This document shows positions 52,357-60,452 of a DNA stretch of 64,000 nt, one piece after another. Positions within the stretch are counted from its first letter, which is position 1. The number at the start of each line of letters is the position of its first letter. Under the pieces are notes generated by a model. The model did not search any database and was not told the origin of the DNA. It worked only from the letters and a program-made list of their open reading frames with translations. The position numbers and the translations under genes are program-made. The stretch is from assembly GCF_004005815.1 (NCBI RefSeq), contig NZ_SACK01000001.1:558001-622000 (forward strand), written 5' to 3'. The stretch comes from Mucilaginibacter limnophilus. Lineage in GTDB: Bacteria; Bacteroidota; Bacteroidia; Sphingobacteriales; Sphingobacteriaceae.

Positions 52357-52750
52357 AGATACCCTCAACGTTCTGCGTGAGCAGGACGTGGTGGTGTTTC
52401 GTAACCGGGTGAAGGAGTATGCGGTCAAGATCAAAATGGGGCTAGTTAATCAAACCAAACTGATAACAGCCGCCAGTGAACTTGTGCGGAATATGCTTCG
52501 CTATGCCAACGGCGGCCAGATCATTATCGAAGTGGTTTCGCGCGGGCGCGATAACGGCATACGTCTTACTTTTAAGGATGAAGGCCCGGGTATACCTGAC
52601 ATAAAACTGGCCTTAACGGATGGCTATAGTACCGGAAAAAGCCTTGGATTGGGATTGCCAGGAACAAAAAGGCTGGTAAACGAGTTTGATATAAAAAGCG
52701 AAGTGGGGAAAGGTACAAGGATCACGATCATCAAATGGGCAAATGGCTGA
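52328..52750 (+). CDS. rsbT: RsbT-like serine kinase of the stressosome
   Basis: 140 residues, HATPase fold with N-box Glu-Leu-Val-Arg-Asn-Met-Leu-Arg-Tyr-Ala, Asp-Glu-Gly-Pro-Gly-Ile and Gly-Leu-Gly-Leu-Pro-Gly. RsbT phosphorylates RsbR and RsbS, then leaves the complex to switch on a partner. The usual partner RsbU is not encoded here. Overlaps its neighbours on both sides. Confidence 0.9.
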   Translation: MITATISLNKDTLNVLREQDVVVFRNRVKEYAVKIKMGLVNQTKLITAASELVRNMLRYANGGQIIIEVVSRGRDNGIRLTFKDEGPGIPDIKLALTDGYSTGKSLGLGLPGTKRLVNEFDIKSEVGKGTRITIIKWANG

Positions 52751-53750
52751 CGCGACACATAAAAGCTTTGACGCGTCGGACAGGAGTTATTACGCGATCA
52801 TAAAAAAAGAAGTTCATAACCTTGCGCTTAGTACCGGGTTTCCTGAAAAAAAAATAGCCGAACTGGATATTATTGTTGCTGAGATAACATCAAACCTGCA
52901 CAAATATGCCAAGGCCGGCGAACTTCTGCTATCTTACCAGGAAAAAGCCGGGCACGAATACATAGAGCTTATTAGTATTGACAGTGGTCCGGGTATGCAG
53001 GACTTAAGCCGTATGATGGCCGACGGGTATTCGTCTACTAACACCATCGGGCACGGGTTAGGGAGCATTAAACGGTTGTCTGACGAGTTTGATATTTTTT
53101 CGTCAAAAGGCTGGGGCACCATACTGGTATCAAGAGTATTTAAATTGCCGATAACAAAAGCGAAGTTAAAAGCGCCGGACATTAAGGCCATTGTTGTTGC
53201 AAAACCGGGTGAAATACACTCGGGTGACGGGTATTATGTAAAAGCCTCGGGCAACTCTGTAAAACTTATGCTGGCAGATGGCCTTGGACATGGGGTAGAT
53301 GCCAATTATGCAATGAACCAGGCGGTTGCAGCCTTTCAGCAATGCCCGTTTGATTCACCCGTTGAAATTATAAGGTTTATCCACAGGGCTGTAAGAAAAA
53401 CAAGAGGGCTGGTAGCAACATTTGTTGTAGTTGATACCACTCAGCGTACTTTGCGTATTGCCGGAGTCGGTAATATCTCTGCAAAATTAATAGGTCCTTT
53501 AATGTCGAAAACGCCTTTGGCTTATAACGGCATCATCGGCCATAATATACCGAATACAATGAACGATCAGTTGATGAGCATTAATGATTTTCAGCAGCTT
53601 GTATTATGTTCTGATGGTATCCGCTCACGTTGGGAATTAAATAAACTTCCCGGCTTAAACCGGTGCGATTTAAGTATCCAGGCAGCCGCTATTTATAAAG
53701 ATCATTCCCGCAGGTCGGACGATATGTCGGTAGTTATCTCTAAATTCTGA
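52743..53750 (+). CDS. RsbT-like ATPase domain fused to PP2C/SpoIIE phosphatase (RsbX-like)
   Basis: 335 residues. N-terminal HATPase domain (about 1-135) with Asn in Glu-Ile-Thr-Ser-Asn-Leu-His-Lys-Tyr-Ala, Asp-Ser-Gly-Pro-Gly-Met and Gly-His-Gly-Leu-Gly-Ser. C-terminal PP2C-type domain (about 150-335) with Ser-Gly-Asp-Gly-Tyr, Ala-Asp-Gly-Leu-Gly-His-Gly and Asp-Asp-Met-Ser-Val as metal-binding Asp motifs. It probably removes phosphates from RsbR/RsbS to reset the stressosome, with the kinase domain adding regulation. Similar fusions are known beside rsbRST in other phyla. Confidence 0.85.
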   Translation: MADATHKSFDASDRSYYAIIKKEVHNLALSTGFPEKKIAELDIIVAEITSNLHKYAKAGELLLSYQEKAGHEYIELISIDSGPGMQDLSRMMADGYSSTNTIGHGLGSIKRLSDEFDIFSSKGWGTILVSRVFKLPITKAKLKAPDIKAIVVAKPGEIHSGDGYYVKASGNSVKLMLADGLGHGVDANYAMNQAVAAFQQCPFDSPVEIIRFIHRAVRKTRGLVATFVVVDTTQRTLRIAGVGNISAKLIGPLMSKTPLAYNGIIGHNIPNTMNDQLMSINDFQQLVLCSDGIRSRWELNKLPGLNRCDLSIQAAAIYKDHSRRSDDMSVVISKF

Positions 53751-53755
53751 AACTC

Positions 53756-54946
53756 ATGACCACACTTACCCAAATAACGCTCGAAAATGAAATGGACCTT
53801 ATTTTGGCCTATAAAAAATCGATGCGTACGGCCGAACTTTTGGGTCTAACCCTGTCAACACAAACCGCATTTTCAACAGCGGTATCAGAAGTTTGCCGCG
53901 AGGTGATAGATAAGGCCGAAGGCGGCATGGCTACGCTCGGCGCCACTGCCGATGAAGGCAGATTCTTTTTTACTGCGGTTATTTCATGCCGCACAGGTGA
54001 GTATTTCAACAGAAGCAGTGAAGGCATTGAATATGCACGGAAACTGGTGCCCATACTGGAAATAGCCGCTACTGAAGAAAAACTTAATATCACTCTAAAG
54101 CTTAGCATTCCCCGGTCAACGCGTATAGATCAGCGAAGAATTTCAGTTGTTAAGGCTGAAATTGAACAGGAAGGGCCAATAAGCGCTTATGAAGAAGTGA
54201 AGATGCGAAACAGCGAATTGCAGCGGATTAATCAGCAAAAAGAACTTGCGTTACTTTCTGCCAATTATTTAAACGAGCAAAAAACTGAATTTCTTTCAAT
54301 AGCCGCACATGAGCTTAATACGCCGTTAACAGTACTACGTTCTTATGCCGAACTTGCCATGCGAATGGATAACGGACAATCAGACAAGCTTACACAAATG
54401 CTTACAAAGATATTCCGTCAATCAGGTAAGGTAGTTGCATTAGTTAAGCAATTGCTTGATATTTCAAAGCTGGAAACAGGTATAATTGAGTACGATAAAG
54501 AGCCAACAAACTGGAAAGTGTTTCAGGAGCAGATTATGGAAGACCTTCAACTGGCTGTACCTAATCATAATCTTGTTTCATCTGCCCCGGTTGATGCCGC
54601 CATATTTGCCGACCGTATACGCATTGAGCAGGTATTAAACAATGTGGTAGGTAATGCTGCAAAATACTCAGCACGGCAAGCTGATATACAAGTAAGCAGT
54701 ATGGTTGAAGATAACGATTTGGTTATTAGTGTAACAGACAAGGGGATAGGCATGTCGGCGCAAACTGTGAAAAATATCTTTCAAAAGTTTTACAGAAGCG
54801 ATGACACCATAAAAAAATACAGCGGACTTGGCATGGGTTTATATGTAGCCTCACGTATTGTAACCGACCATGGCGGTAACATTACAGTAACCAGCGTAGA
54901 AGGTGAAGGATCAACATTTAATATTCATTTGCCACTGCTTAATTAG
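53756..54946 (+). CDS. Histidine kinase with degenerate RsbT/RsbW-like N-terminus
   Basis: 396 residues. Residues about 1-130 resemble an anti-sigma-type HATPase fold (Glu-Asn-Glu-Met-Asp-Leu-Ile-Leu-Ala) but lack the N-box Asn and the Asp-x-Gly-x-Gly motif, so this part is unlikely to bind ATP. A coiled coil (about 140-175) leads to HisKA with Ala-His-Glu-Leu-Asn-Thr-Pro and an intact HATPase domain (Asp-Lys-Gly-Ile-Gly-Met, Gly-Leu-Gly-Met-Gly-Leu). No receiver is encoded nearby. In context it is a candidate output of the stressosome in place of RsbU/sigma-B. Confidence 0.85.
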   Translation: MTTLTQITLENEMDLILAYKKSMRTAELLGLTLSTQTAFSTAVSEVCREVIDKAEGGMATLGATADEGRFFFTAVISCRTGEYFNRSSEGIEYARKLVPILEIAATEEKLNITLKLSIPRSTRIDQRRISVVKAEIEQEGPISAYEEVKMRNSELQRINQQKELALLSANYLNEQKTEFLSIAAHELNTPLTVLRSYAELAMRMDNGQSDKLTQMLTKIFRQSGKVVALVKQLLDISKLETGIIEYDKEPTNWKVFQEQIMEDLQLAVPNHNLVSSAPVDAAIFADRIRIEQVLNNVVGNAAKYSARQADIQVSSMVEDNDLVISVTDKGIGMSAQTVKNIFQKFYRSDDTIKKYSGLGMGLYVASRIVTDHGGNITVTSVEGEGSTFNIHLPLLN

Positions 54947-54961
54947 CATTAATATATAAAC

Positions 54962-54991
54962 AAAAAAGCTGCTTAAAAAGCAGCTTTTTTG
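54962..54991. terminator. Bidirectional terminator after the stressosome operon
   Basis: AAAAAAGCTGCTT, 3-base loop, AAGCAGCTTTTTT; it has A- and T-runs on both ends and separates the convergent kinase and dehydrogenase genes. Confidence 0.8.
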
Positions 54992-55004
54992 TTGAAGATT
55001 TTGA

Positions 55005-55856
55005 TTAAACATTAGCGGTTTCAAAGCCTGTTGAAGTTGCCAGTTCACGCCATGTATTCATATCGGCTTTTACATATTCTATTTTCTGGTCGGCCAATGC
55101 ATAGGCATCAGCGCCTAAAAATAAATGTACCGGTGCTTCGGGTGCTTCAGCTACTTTAATCATTACTTCGGCTGCCTTTTCAGGGTCACCTGCCTGGTTG
55201 CCGTTAATGTCGTTCTGGTGAGCAGCCTGTACTTCGCGCACCTCCTTGTACTCGGCTATTTCATTTTTTGGTGTGCTTAGTGAATCCGGCATCAGAAAAT
55301 TGGTGCGGAAATAGCCTGGTGATACGATAGTGGCTTTTATGCCAAATGATTTCGCTTCAGCAGCCAGCGACTCAGTGAAACCCTGTACAGCAAACTTGGT
55401 TGCACAATAGATACCAAAACCGGGGAAGTTGCCGGTGAAGCCACCTATAGAAGATATATTAAAAATATGTCCCGATTGCTGAGCCCTTAGATGTGGCATT
55501 ACCCCACGTATCACGTTTAACGAGCCGAATACATTTACATCAAAGTTTTCACGTGCTTCGGCATCACTTAGCTCTTCAAGGCTGCCGGTAAGGCCATAGC
55601 CCGCATTGTTTACTACAACGTCAATTTTACCAAATTTGATAAGTGTTTGATTGATCGCATCGGTAACGCTGTCTTCGGCTTTTATGTTTACTGCCAACGG
55701 CAAGAAGCTTTCATGTTCACCAACAGCGGCTAATAAGTCGGCTTGGTTGCGTGAAGTAGCAGCTACGTTGTAGCCTTTTTGTAATAATTGTTTTACCAGA
55801 CTTAACCCCAAACCCTTTGAGGCGCCGGTTACAAACCATGTTTTTTGAGTGTTCAT
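55005..55856 (-). CDS. Short-chain dehydrogenase/reductase (second of tandem pair)
   Basis: 283 residues from the ATG at 55856 (an upstream extension into the neighbour is not needed). Thr-Gly-Ala-Ser-Lys-Gly-Leu-Gly binds the nucleotide, Asn-Asn-Ala-Gly-Tyr-Gly follows, and catalytic Ser and Tyr-x-x-x-Lys appear as Ile-Ser-Ser-Ile-Gly and Tyr-Cys-Ala-Thr-Lys. The C-terminal Leu-Phe-Leu-Gly-Ala-Asp-Ala-Tyr box is typical of a large Bacteroidetes/actinobacterial SDR group of unknown substrate. Close paralogue of the upstream gene. Confidence 0.9.
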   Translation of the reverse strand: MNTQKTWFVTGASKGLGLSLVKQLLQKGYNVAATSRNQADLLAAVGEHESFLPLAVNIKAEDSVTDAINQTLIKFGKIDVVVNNAGYGLTGSLEELSDAEARENFDVNVFGSLNVIRGVMPHLRAQQSGHIFNISSIGGFTGNFPGFGIYCATKFAVQGFTESLAAEAKSFGIKATIVSPGYFRTNFLMPDSLSTPKNEIAEYKEVREVQAAHQNDINGNQAGDPEKAAEVMIKVAEAPEAPVHLFLGADAYALADQKIEYVKADMNTWRELATSTGFETANV

Positions 55857-55887
55857 TATTGTAAAGATTAAGTGTGTAAGTAAATAT

Positions 55888-56730
55888 TTATCCCTGATAG
55901 GCCATTGATTTAGAAAGTTCCTCATTCAATAGAAACTCTTTCTCCAACCTGTCAAGCTTGGCCATTGCTCTTTCATAGGCATCTTCGCCTAATAAAAGAT
56001 ACAATGGGGGATTGTCCATTTGCGCTACATTAATAATAGCCGCCGCAGCATTTTCCGGATCGCCGCTTTGCTTACCATCCATTTGTAAATATCTTGCCTG
56101 GTTTGCACGTACAGCGGTGTAAGCATCTATAGGATGCTGGGCATAGTTTATCGAGTTTTCATTTAAAAAACTTGTACGAAACGCACCCGGAGCCACTACA
56201 GTTACCTTAACGCCGAATTCAGCAACATCCTGCGCCAGTACTTCTGAAAGCCCGACAACCGAAAACTTTGTAGCCGCGTAAACCGACCAGCCGGTTGTAC
56301 CGGTAATACCAGCTATTGATGAAATGTTGATGATGTAGCCCGATTGCTGGTAGCGCATATATGGCATTACCGCACGGATCACATTTAATGTTCCGAAGAC
56401 GTTGATCTCAAAATTGTCGCGGGTTTCGCGGTCGGTAAGTTCTTCAATGCTGCCGCCTATGCCGTAGCCCGCGTTGTTAATTACTACGTCTATGTGTTTA
56501 AATGTAGCTTTGGTTTGATAAAGCGCATAGCCTACGCTATCTTCATTGCCAAGGTCAACCTGCAGCGGTAAAAAGTTTGGTGTGGTTATGCCAACAGCTT
56601 CGGTAAGCGCTGCTACATTGCGCGAGGTTGCGGCTACATTATGTCCGGCCTGCAGCAGTTGCTTAACCAGGCTAAGCCCGAAACCTTTTGAAGCGCCTGT
56701 TATAAACCATGTTTTAATATTATTCTCCAT
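55888..56730 (-). CDS. Short-chain dehydrogenase/reductase (first of tandem pair)
   Basis: 280 residues with Thr-Gly-Ala-Ser-Lys-Gly-Phe-Gly (11-18), Asn-Asn-Ala-Gly-Tyr-Gly, Ile-Ser-Ser-Ile-Ala and Tyr-Ala-Ala-Thr-Lys. Very similar over its whole length to the next gene, so the pair arose by duplication. A perfect palindrome lies over its promoter. An AraC-type regulator gene is just upstream on the same strand. Substrate is unknown. Confidence 0.9.
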   Translation of the reverse strand: MENNIKTWFITGASKGFGLSLVKQLLQAGHNVAATSRNVAALTEAVGITTPNFLPLQVDLGNEDSVGYALYQTKATFKHIDVVINNAGYGIGGSIEELTDRETRDNFEINVFGTLNVIRAVMPYMRYQQSGYIINISSIAGITGTTGWSVYAATKFSVVGLSEVLAQDVAEFGVKVTVVAPGAFRTSFLNENSINYAQHPIDAYTAVRANQARYLQMDGKQSGDPENAAAAIINVAQMDNPPLYLLLGEDAYERAMAKLDRLEKEFLLNEELSKSMAYQG

Positions 56731-56736
56731 AAATCT

Positions 56737-56761
56737 GTGTTATTTTGATAACACAAAGGTA
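56737..56761 (-). promoter_or_regulatory. Promoter and operator of the SDR pair
   Basis: On the minus strand, -7 box TACCTTTG (56754-56761) is directly followed by GTGTTAT-CAAA-ATAACAC (56737-56754), a 7-bp perfect inverted repeat with 4-base spacer. The repeat lies where transcription starts, so a repressor site is likely. The binding protein is not known; symmetric sites of this kind fit TetR, MarR or HxlR dimers better than AraC. Confidence 0.55.
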
Positions 56762-56813
56762 TAGAGCAATCAGGCCCGGGTATTTACAGTATTCAAACTA
56801 ATGATTGCAAAAT

Positions 56814-57716
56814 TCAAACAATCCGGAATGCGCCGGGAGTGGTTTGTGTTTGTTTTTTGAAAAAGTTGCTGAAATGGGCAGGCTCTTCAAAGCCTAAACT
56901 ATAGCTGATTTCTGATACTGTCCAGTTGGTATGGCGCAGCAAAGCCCTTGCCTCGCTGGCCAGCCTGTCCATTATATGCTCGGTAGTGGTTTTGCCGGTA
57001 GTTTGACGGATAGCACGGTTAAGATGATTAACATGTACGGATAAGTGATCGGCAAAATCCTTGGCCGAACGCAGTTCAAAGCGTTGCTGAGGCGATTCTA
57101 TAGGGAATTGTCGCTCAAGTAATTCGGTAAAAATTGACGTAATGCGTGAGTTAGCATCCGGGTGCTGGTACAACTTATCAGATGGCTGGATCTTCATTGC
57201 ATAATGTATCAGTTCGGTAACATAATTGCGCAGCAGGTCGTACTTAAACTGATAATCTGAGTTGATCTCGGCAAGCATTTTTTCAAACAGATCAAAAACA
57301 TACTTATCCTGTTCATCAGTAAGCATATATACGGGGTTTGCACCGGGGGCAAACATGGGTAACTCGTTTATGTTCTTGCGTAATGTGTCGGTAAAGAACG
57401 ATTCTTTATAGATGCAAAATCTGCCCGAATGCTCGGTATTAAGGTTTTCAAAAGTATACGGAACTACAGGATTAAAGAACACTAACCCGCTGCCATCCAG
57501 TTCAATACTCTTATCGGCATAATGCACTACACCCTTGCCCCGAAATAAACTGATTTTATAAAAATCACGTCGGCTGTATTGTACCGGTTTGGCACCGGGC
57601 TGATAGCAGTCTTCGGTACGAAAAACATTGAAATGGCCAATAGCCTGTCCAAGGTTGGCAGGGAGCCAGTTAAACTTTTGTTGGTAAAAGTCTTCTATTG
57701 TTTCTGTGTTTGCCAT
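56814..57716 (-). CDS. AraC-family transcriptional regulator
   Basis: 300 residues. N-terminal cupin-like domain (about 20-160) and a C-terminal double helix-turn-helix (about 210-300) with Thr-Val-Ser-Glu-Ile-Ser-Tyr-Ser-Leu-Gly-Phe-Glu-Glu-Pro-Ala-His-Phe-Ser-Asn-Phe-Phe-Lys (in short pieces), the AraC signature. It lies 83 bases before the SDR pair on the same strand, so it probably controls them. A TAACTTTG -7 box sits 5 bases upstream of its ATG, so its mRNA should have little or no leader. Confidence 0.9.
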   Translation of the reverse strand: MANTETIEDFYQQKFNWLPANLGQAIGHFNVFRTEDCYQPGAKPVQYSRRDFYKISLFRGKGVVHYADKSIELDGSGLVFFNPVVPYTFENLNTEHSGRFCIYKESFFTDTLRKNINELPMFAPGANPVYMLTDEQDKYVFDLFEKMLAEINSDYQFKYDLLRNYVTELIHYAMKIQPSDKLYQHPDANSRITSIFTELLERQFPIESPQQRFELRSAKDFADHLSVHVNHLNRAIRQTTGKTTTEHIMDRLASEARALLRHTNWTVSEISYSLGFEEPAHFSNFFKKQTQTTPGAFRIV

Positions 57717-57720
57717 AAAG

Positions 57721-57728
57721 CAAAGTTA
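57721..57728 (-). promoter_or_regulatory. -7 box of the AraC-type gene
   Basis: Minus-strand TAACTTTG, followed by C and, four bases on, the ATG of the regulator gene (57716). It implies a nearly leaderless message. Confidence 0.55.
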
Positions 57729-57877
57729 CATAATTCAAACCATAACTATCAAAGGCAATTAATAAATAGCAACGCTTTACATCGTTTTATACAGTTATTA
57801 TTTAATGTACAATAATTGGTTAGGAGTATACAACACTTTTCACTATCTATATTTAAGCTAATAATTGCTATTTCTTT

Positions 57878-57885
57878 TATATTTG
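57878..57885 (+). promoter_or_regulatory. -7 box of the small Cys-protein gene
   Basis: TATATTTG, followed by CGCAG and the ATG at 57892. The message would have almost no leader. Confidence 0.55.
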
Positions 57886-57891
57886 CGCAGA

Positions 57892-58266
57892 ATGTTGAAC
57901 CGCTTGCTTTCTATATTCCTGCTTGTGGCCCTGATAAGCTCAAACTTTTCAAGGTTATTTATCTATGCAGGTTTTGAAGCAAACCGCTCATACATCGCTA
58001 AAGAACTTTGCGTAAACAAAGCCCGCCCTACTTTGCACTGTAACGGCCGCTGCTATTTGATGAAAAAACTCAAACAGGCAGATGAAAAAGAAAAAAAGCA
58101 GGAACGCGAAGAAAAAAGGAATCAATACCAGGAAGCTTTACCGGTAACGTCTGCTACTCAATTGGTAGTTACATCTCCATCGAGTCAAAAAAAATATGCA
58201 GTAATGCCCGCTCCGGGATTATTACAACAGCCCACCTCTATATTCCAACCGCCTAAAGTTGTTTAA
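57892..58266 (+). CDS. Small Cys-containing secreted or anchored protein, metal-locus type
   Basis: 124 residues from the ATG at 57892. A hydrophobic N-terminus (about 1-20) acts as signal or anchor. Then Ile-Ala-Lys-Glu-Leu-Cys-Val-Asn-Lys-Ala-Arg-Pro-x-Leu-His-Cys-Asn-Gly-Arg-Cys-Tyr-Leu-Met-Lys-Lys-Leu, a conserved three-Cys box seen in short Bacteroidetes proteins, and a highly charged Lys/Glu coiled coil (about 62-85). It lies before the MbnP/MbnH genes, so a link to copper or iron handling is plausible. Biochemical role unknown. Confidence 0.6.
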   Translation: MLNRLLSIFLLVALISSNFSRLFIYAGFEANRSYIAKELCVNKARPTLHCNGRCYLMKKLKQADEKEKKQEREEKRNQYQEALPVTSATQLVVTSPSSQKKYAVMPAPGLLQQPTSIFQPPKVV

Positions 58267-58541
58267 CAAACTTGTGATTACCCGTGTGCCTGCGGGTAGA
58301 ATGTAACGGAGTTTTTTGCTTTCAGCTGAATGTTTGTTCATTAAAACTTTATTGGCTTTAACAGGTTCTTTACCAAACCTGAAAGCTACTTATACATGAA
58401 CAGCACCTCATTCCTGATTGCAGTATCTGTTACTTTAATCTATTCTTTCAATATTATACATAACTGTAGTATGCCTGTGCACAATAAGTTTTGCTTGTGT
58501 TGGCGCTACTTGTAAGATTTTAAATTCAATCGGCTTAATCT

Positions 58542-59387
58542 ATGAAATTAATGAATATACAAACCAAAATTACCGGCCTTGTAGCAGTGCTGCTGCTGTC
58601 GCTTTCTGCTTGTTCAAAAAAGAATGACCCGACACCGGATTTTGATGAAAATAACCTGGCCCCGCTATCAGTGGAGTTTGATAACATAGTTGGCGACCGC
58701 ACTTTAAGTTTTAACAATACTGCGAGTTTGTACACCAATGCTGCAGGTGAGAAGTTCTCGATATCACTTGTGCAGTACTTTATCAGCAATATTAAAGTAA
58801 CCACAGCAAGTGGCCAAACATACACTGTAAACCCTGATAGCAGTTACTTTTTGATTAAGGGTGACAACGAAGCCACCCGCTTTGCCAACGTGAAAGTGCC
58901 TGAAGGCGACTATACTAAGCTAACTTTTACGCTGGGTGTCGACAGCCTGCGCAGTACCATGGATGTAAGCAAACGTACCGGCGTGCTTGACCCAGGAACA
59001 GGTATGGATGGCATGTACTGGGGTTGGAACGCCGGTTATATCTTTTTTAAGTTTGAAGGTAACTCAAGCGTAATATCTGATGATGAAAATGGGGACCCAA
59101 CCGGTAAAAAACAATTCAAATATCATATTGGCGGTTTTGGTGGTTACAATGCGCCAACTATCAACAATATAAAAACTATAACCCTTGATTTGACTGCCGG
59201 CGGCATAGCAAAAGTGCGTAAAGACCGTGAAAGCAATATTCACCTGCTGGTTGATTTGATGAAGGTATTTAATGGTAAAAACTCTTTCAAAATAGCAGAT
59301 CACCCTAACGTAATGTTTAGCGAATACAGCACCAGCGTTGCTACCAACCTGAGTGAGATGTTCAGACATGATCATACCGAAAATTAA
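58542..59387 (+). CDS. mbnP: MbnP-family copper-binding-type lipoprotein
   Basis: 281 residues with a lipobox (Leu-Ser-Ala-Cys, Cys24) and a beta-rich domain (about 40-275). Val-Glu-Phe-Asp near the start, Tyr-Phe-Ile-Ser-Asn, and Met-Tyr-Trp-Gly-Trp-Asn-x-Gly-Tyr with a C-terminal His-Asp-His cluster match MbnP-like proteins. In methanotrophs MbnH converts a Trp of MbnP to kynurenine, giving a copper-binding site. The next gene encodes such a peroxidase and overlaps by one base, so the same pair is probably present here. Confidence 0.82.
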   Translation: MKLMNIQTKITGLVAVLLLSLSACSKKNDPTPDFDENNLAPLSVEFDNIVGDRTLSFNNTASLYTNAAGEKFSISLVQYFISNIKVTTASGQTYTVNPDSSYFLIKGDNEATRFANVKVPEGDYTKLTFTLGVDSLRSTMDVSKRTGVLDPGTGMDGMYWGWNAGYIFFKFEGNSSVISDDENGDPTGKKQFKYHIGGFGGYNAPTINNIKTITLDLTAGGIAKVRKDRESNIHLLVDLMKVFNGKNSFKIADHPNVMFSEYSTSVATNLSEMFRHDHTEN

Positions 59388-60436
59388 TGAGAAAGAAAGC
59401 ATTTTGGATCGTTCTGCTCTGCTTTGCTGCTTTTTTGTACGCTTGTAAAAAAGATAAGGTGATAGAGGAGACGGTCAGCACATTTCTCGGCTTTAAAAAG
59501 CCGGCTAATTTTCCCGAGCCGGTTTACAAGCTTGAAAACAACCAGGTAACTGAAGCCGGTTTCCTGCTTGGGCGCAGCTTGTTTTATGAGCCGAGGCTAT
59601 CGCGCAATAACACCATTTCATGCGGTTCGTGCCATATACAATCGTCAGCCTTTACACAACACGGGCACGATGTAAGCCATGGTATTGACGATAGGTTGGG
59701 AACCCGTAATTCGCCACCTATCATGAACCTTGCCTGGAACAAGGCTTTTATGTGGGGTGGTGGAATCTATGACCTGGATTTGCAGCCTATTGTGCCGATA
59801 ACTACGCATGAAGAGATGGATGAAAACTTAAACAATGTGATGGAGAAACTAAAAACAGTATCTAAATATCCAACAATGTTTAAGGCTGCCTTCGGTACCG
59901 GGGAAATCACAACTGCCCGCTTTATGAAAGCTTTATCGCAGTTTATGCTGATGTGTATCAGTGCCAATTCAAAATATGATAAAGTGATGCGCAAAGAGGA
60001 TGGTGCAAGCTTCACCGCAGATGAACAGGCAGGATATGAGCTTTTTAAAGCGAAATGCAGCAGTTGCCATAGCGAACCGTTGTTTACTGATGGCTCGTTC
60101 CGTAATAATGGCCTTGCACCGAGTACTATAAATGATAAAGGATTATATACTGCGACGCTGATAGCGACAGACCGTTATAAATTTAAAGTGCCTAGTTTAC
60201 GTAATTTAACATATACCGCTCCGTATATGCACGATGGCCGTTTCTTAACTCTGAATGGCGTGTTTGATCATTATAACGCCGAAGTTCAGGCAACTGAAAA
60301 CCTTGATCCGCTGCTGCAAAAAGATGGCACACTTGGTATCGCTTTAAGTGTTGATGACCGTACTAAACTAACAGCCTTTCTTAAAACCCTGGACGACCCT
60401 GACTTTATTACACGTAAAGATCTGGCAGAACAATAA
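59387..60436 (+). CDS. mbnH: Dihaem cytochrome c peroxidase/MauG family, MbnH-like
   Basis: 349 residues with a lipobox at Leu-Tyr-Ala-Cys20. Two c-type haem sites: Cys79-Gly-Ser-Cys82-His83 and Cys224-Ser-Ser-Cys227-His228. Pro-Tyr-Met-His-Asp-Gly-Arg-Phe near the C-terminus is a CCP/MauG family motif. Since it directly follows an MbnP gene, it is better read as the partner that oxidises an MbnP Trp than as a plain H2O2 detoxifier. TAATG overlap with mbnP. Confidence 0.88.
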   Translation: MRKKAFWIVLLCFAAFLYACKKDKVIEETVSTFLGFKKPANFPEPVYKLENNQVTEAGFLLGRSLFYEPRLSRNNTISCGSCHIQSSAFTQHGHDVSHGIDDRLGTRNSPPIMNLAWNKAFMWGGGIYDLDLQPIVPITTHEEMDENLNNVMEKLKTVSKYPTMFKAAFGTGEITTARFMKALSQFMLMCISANSKYDKVMRKEDGASFTADEQAGYELFKAKCSSCHSEPLFTDGSFRNNGLAPSTINDKGLYTATLIATDRYKFKVPSLRNLTYTAPYMHDGRFLTLNGVFDHYNAEVQATENLDPLLQKDGTLGIALSVDDRTKLTAFLKTLDDPDFITRKDLAEQ

Positions 60437-60452
60437 ACTATAAAAAGCTTAC

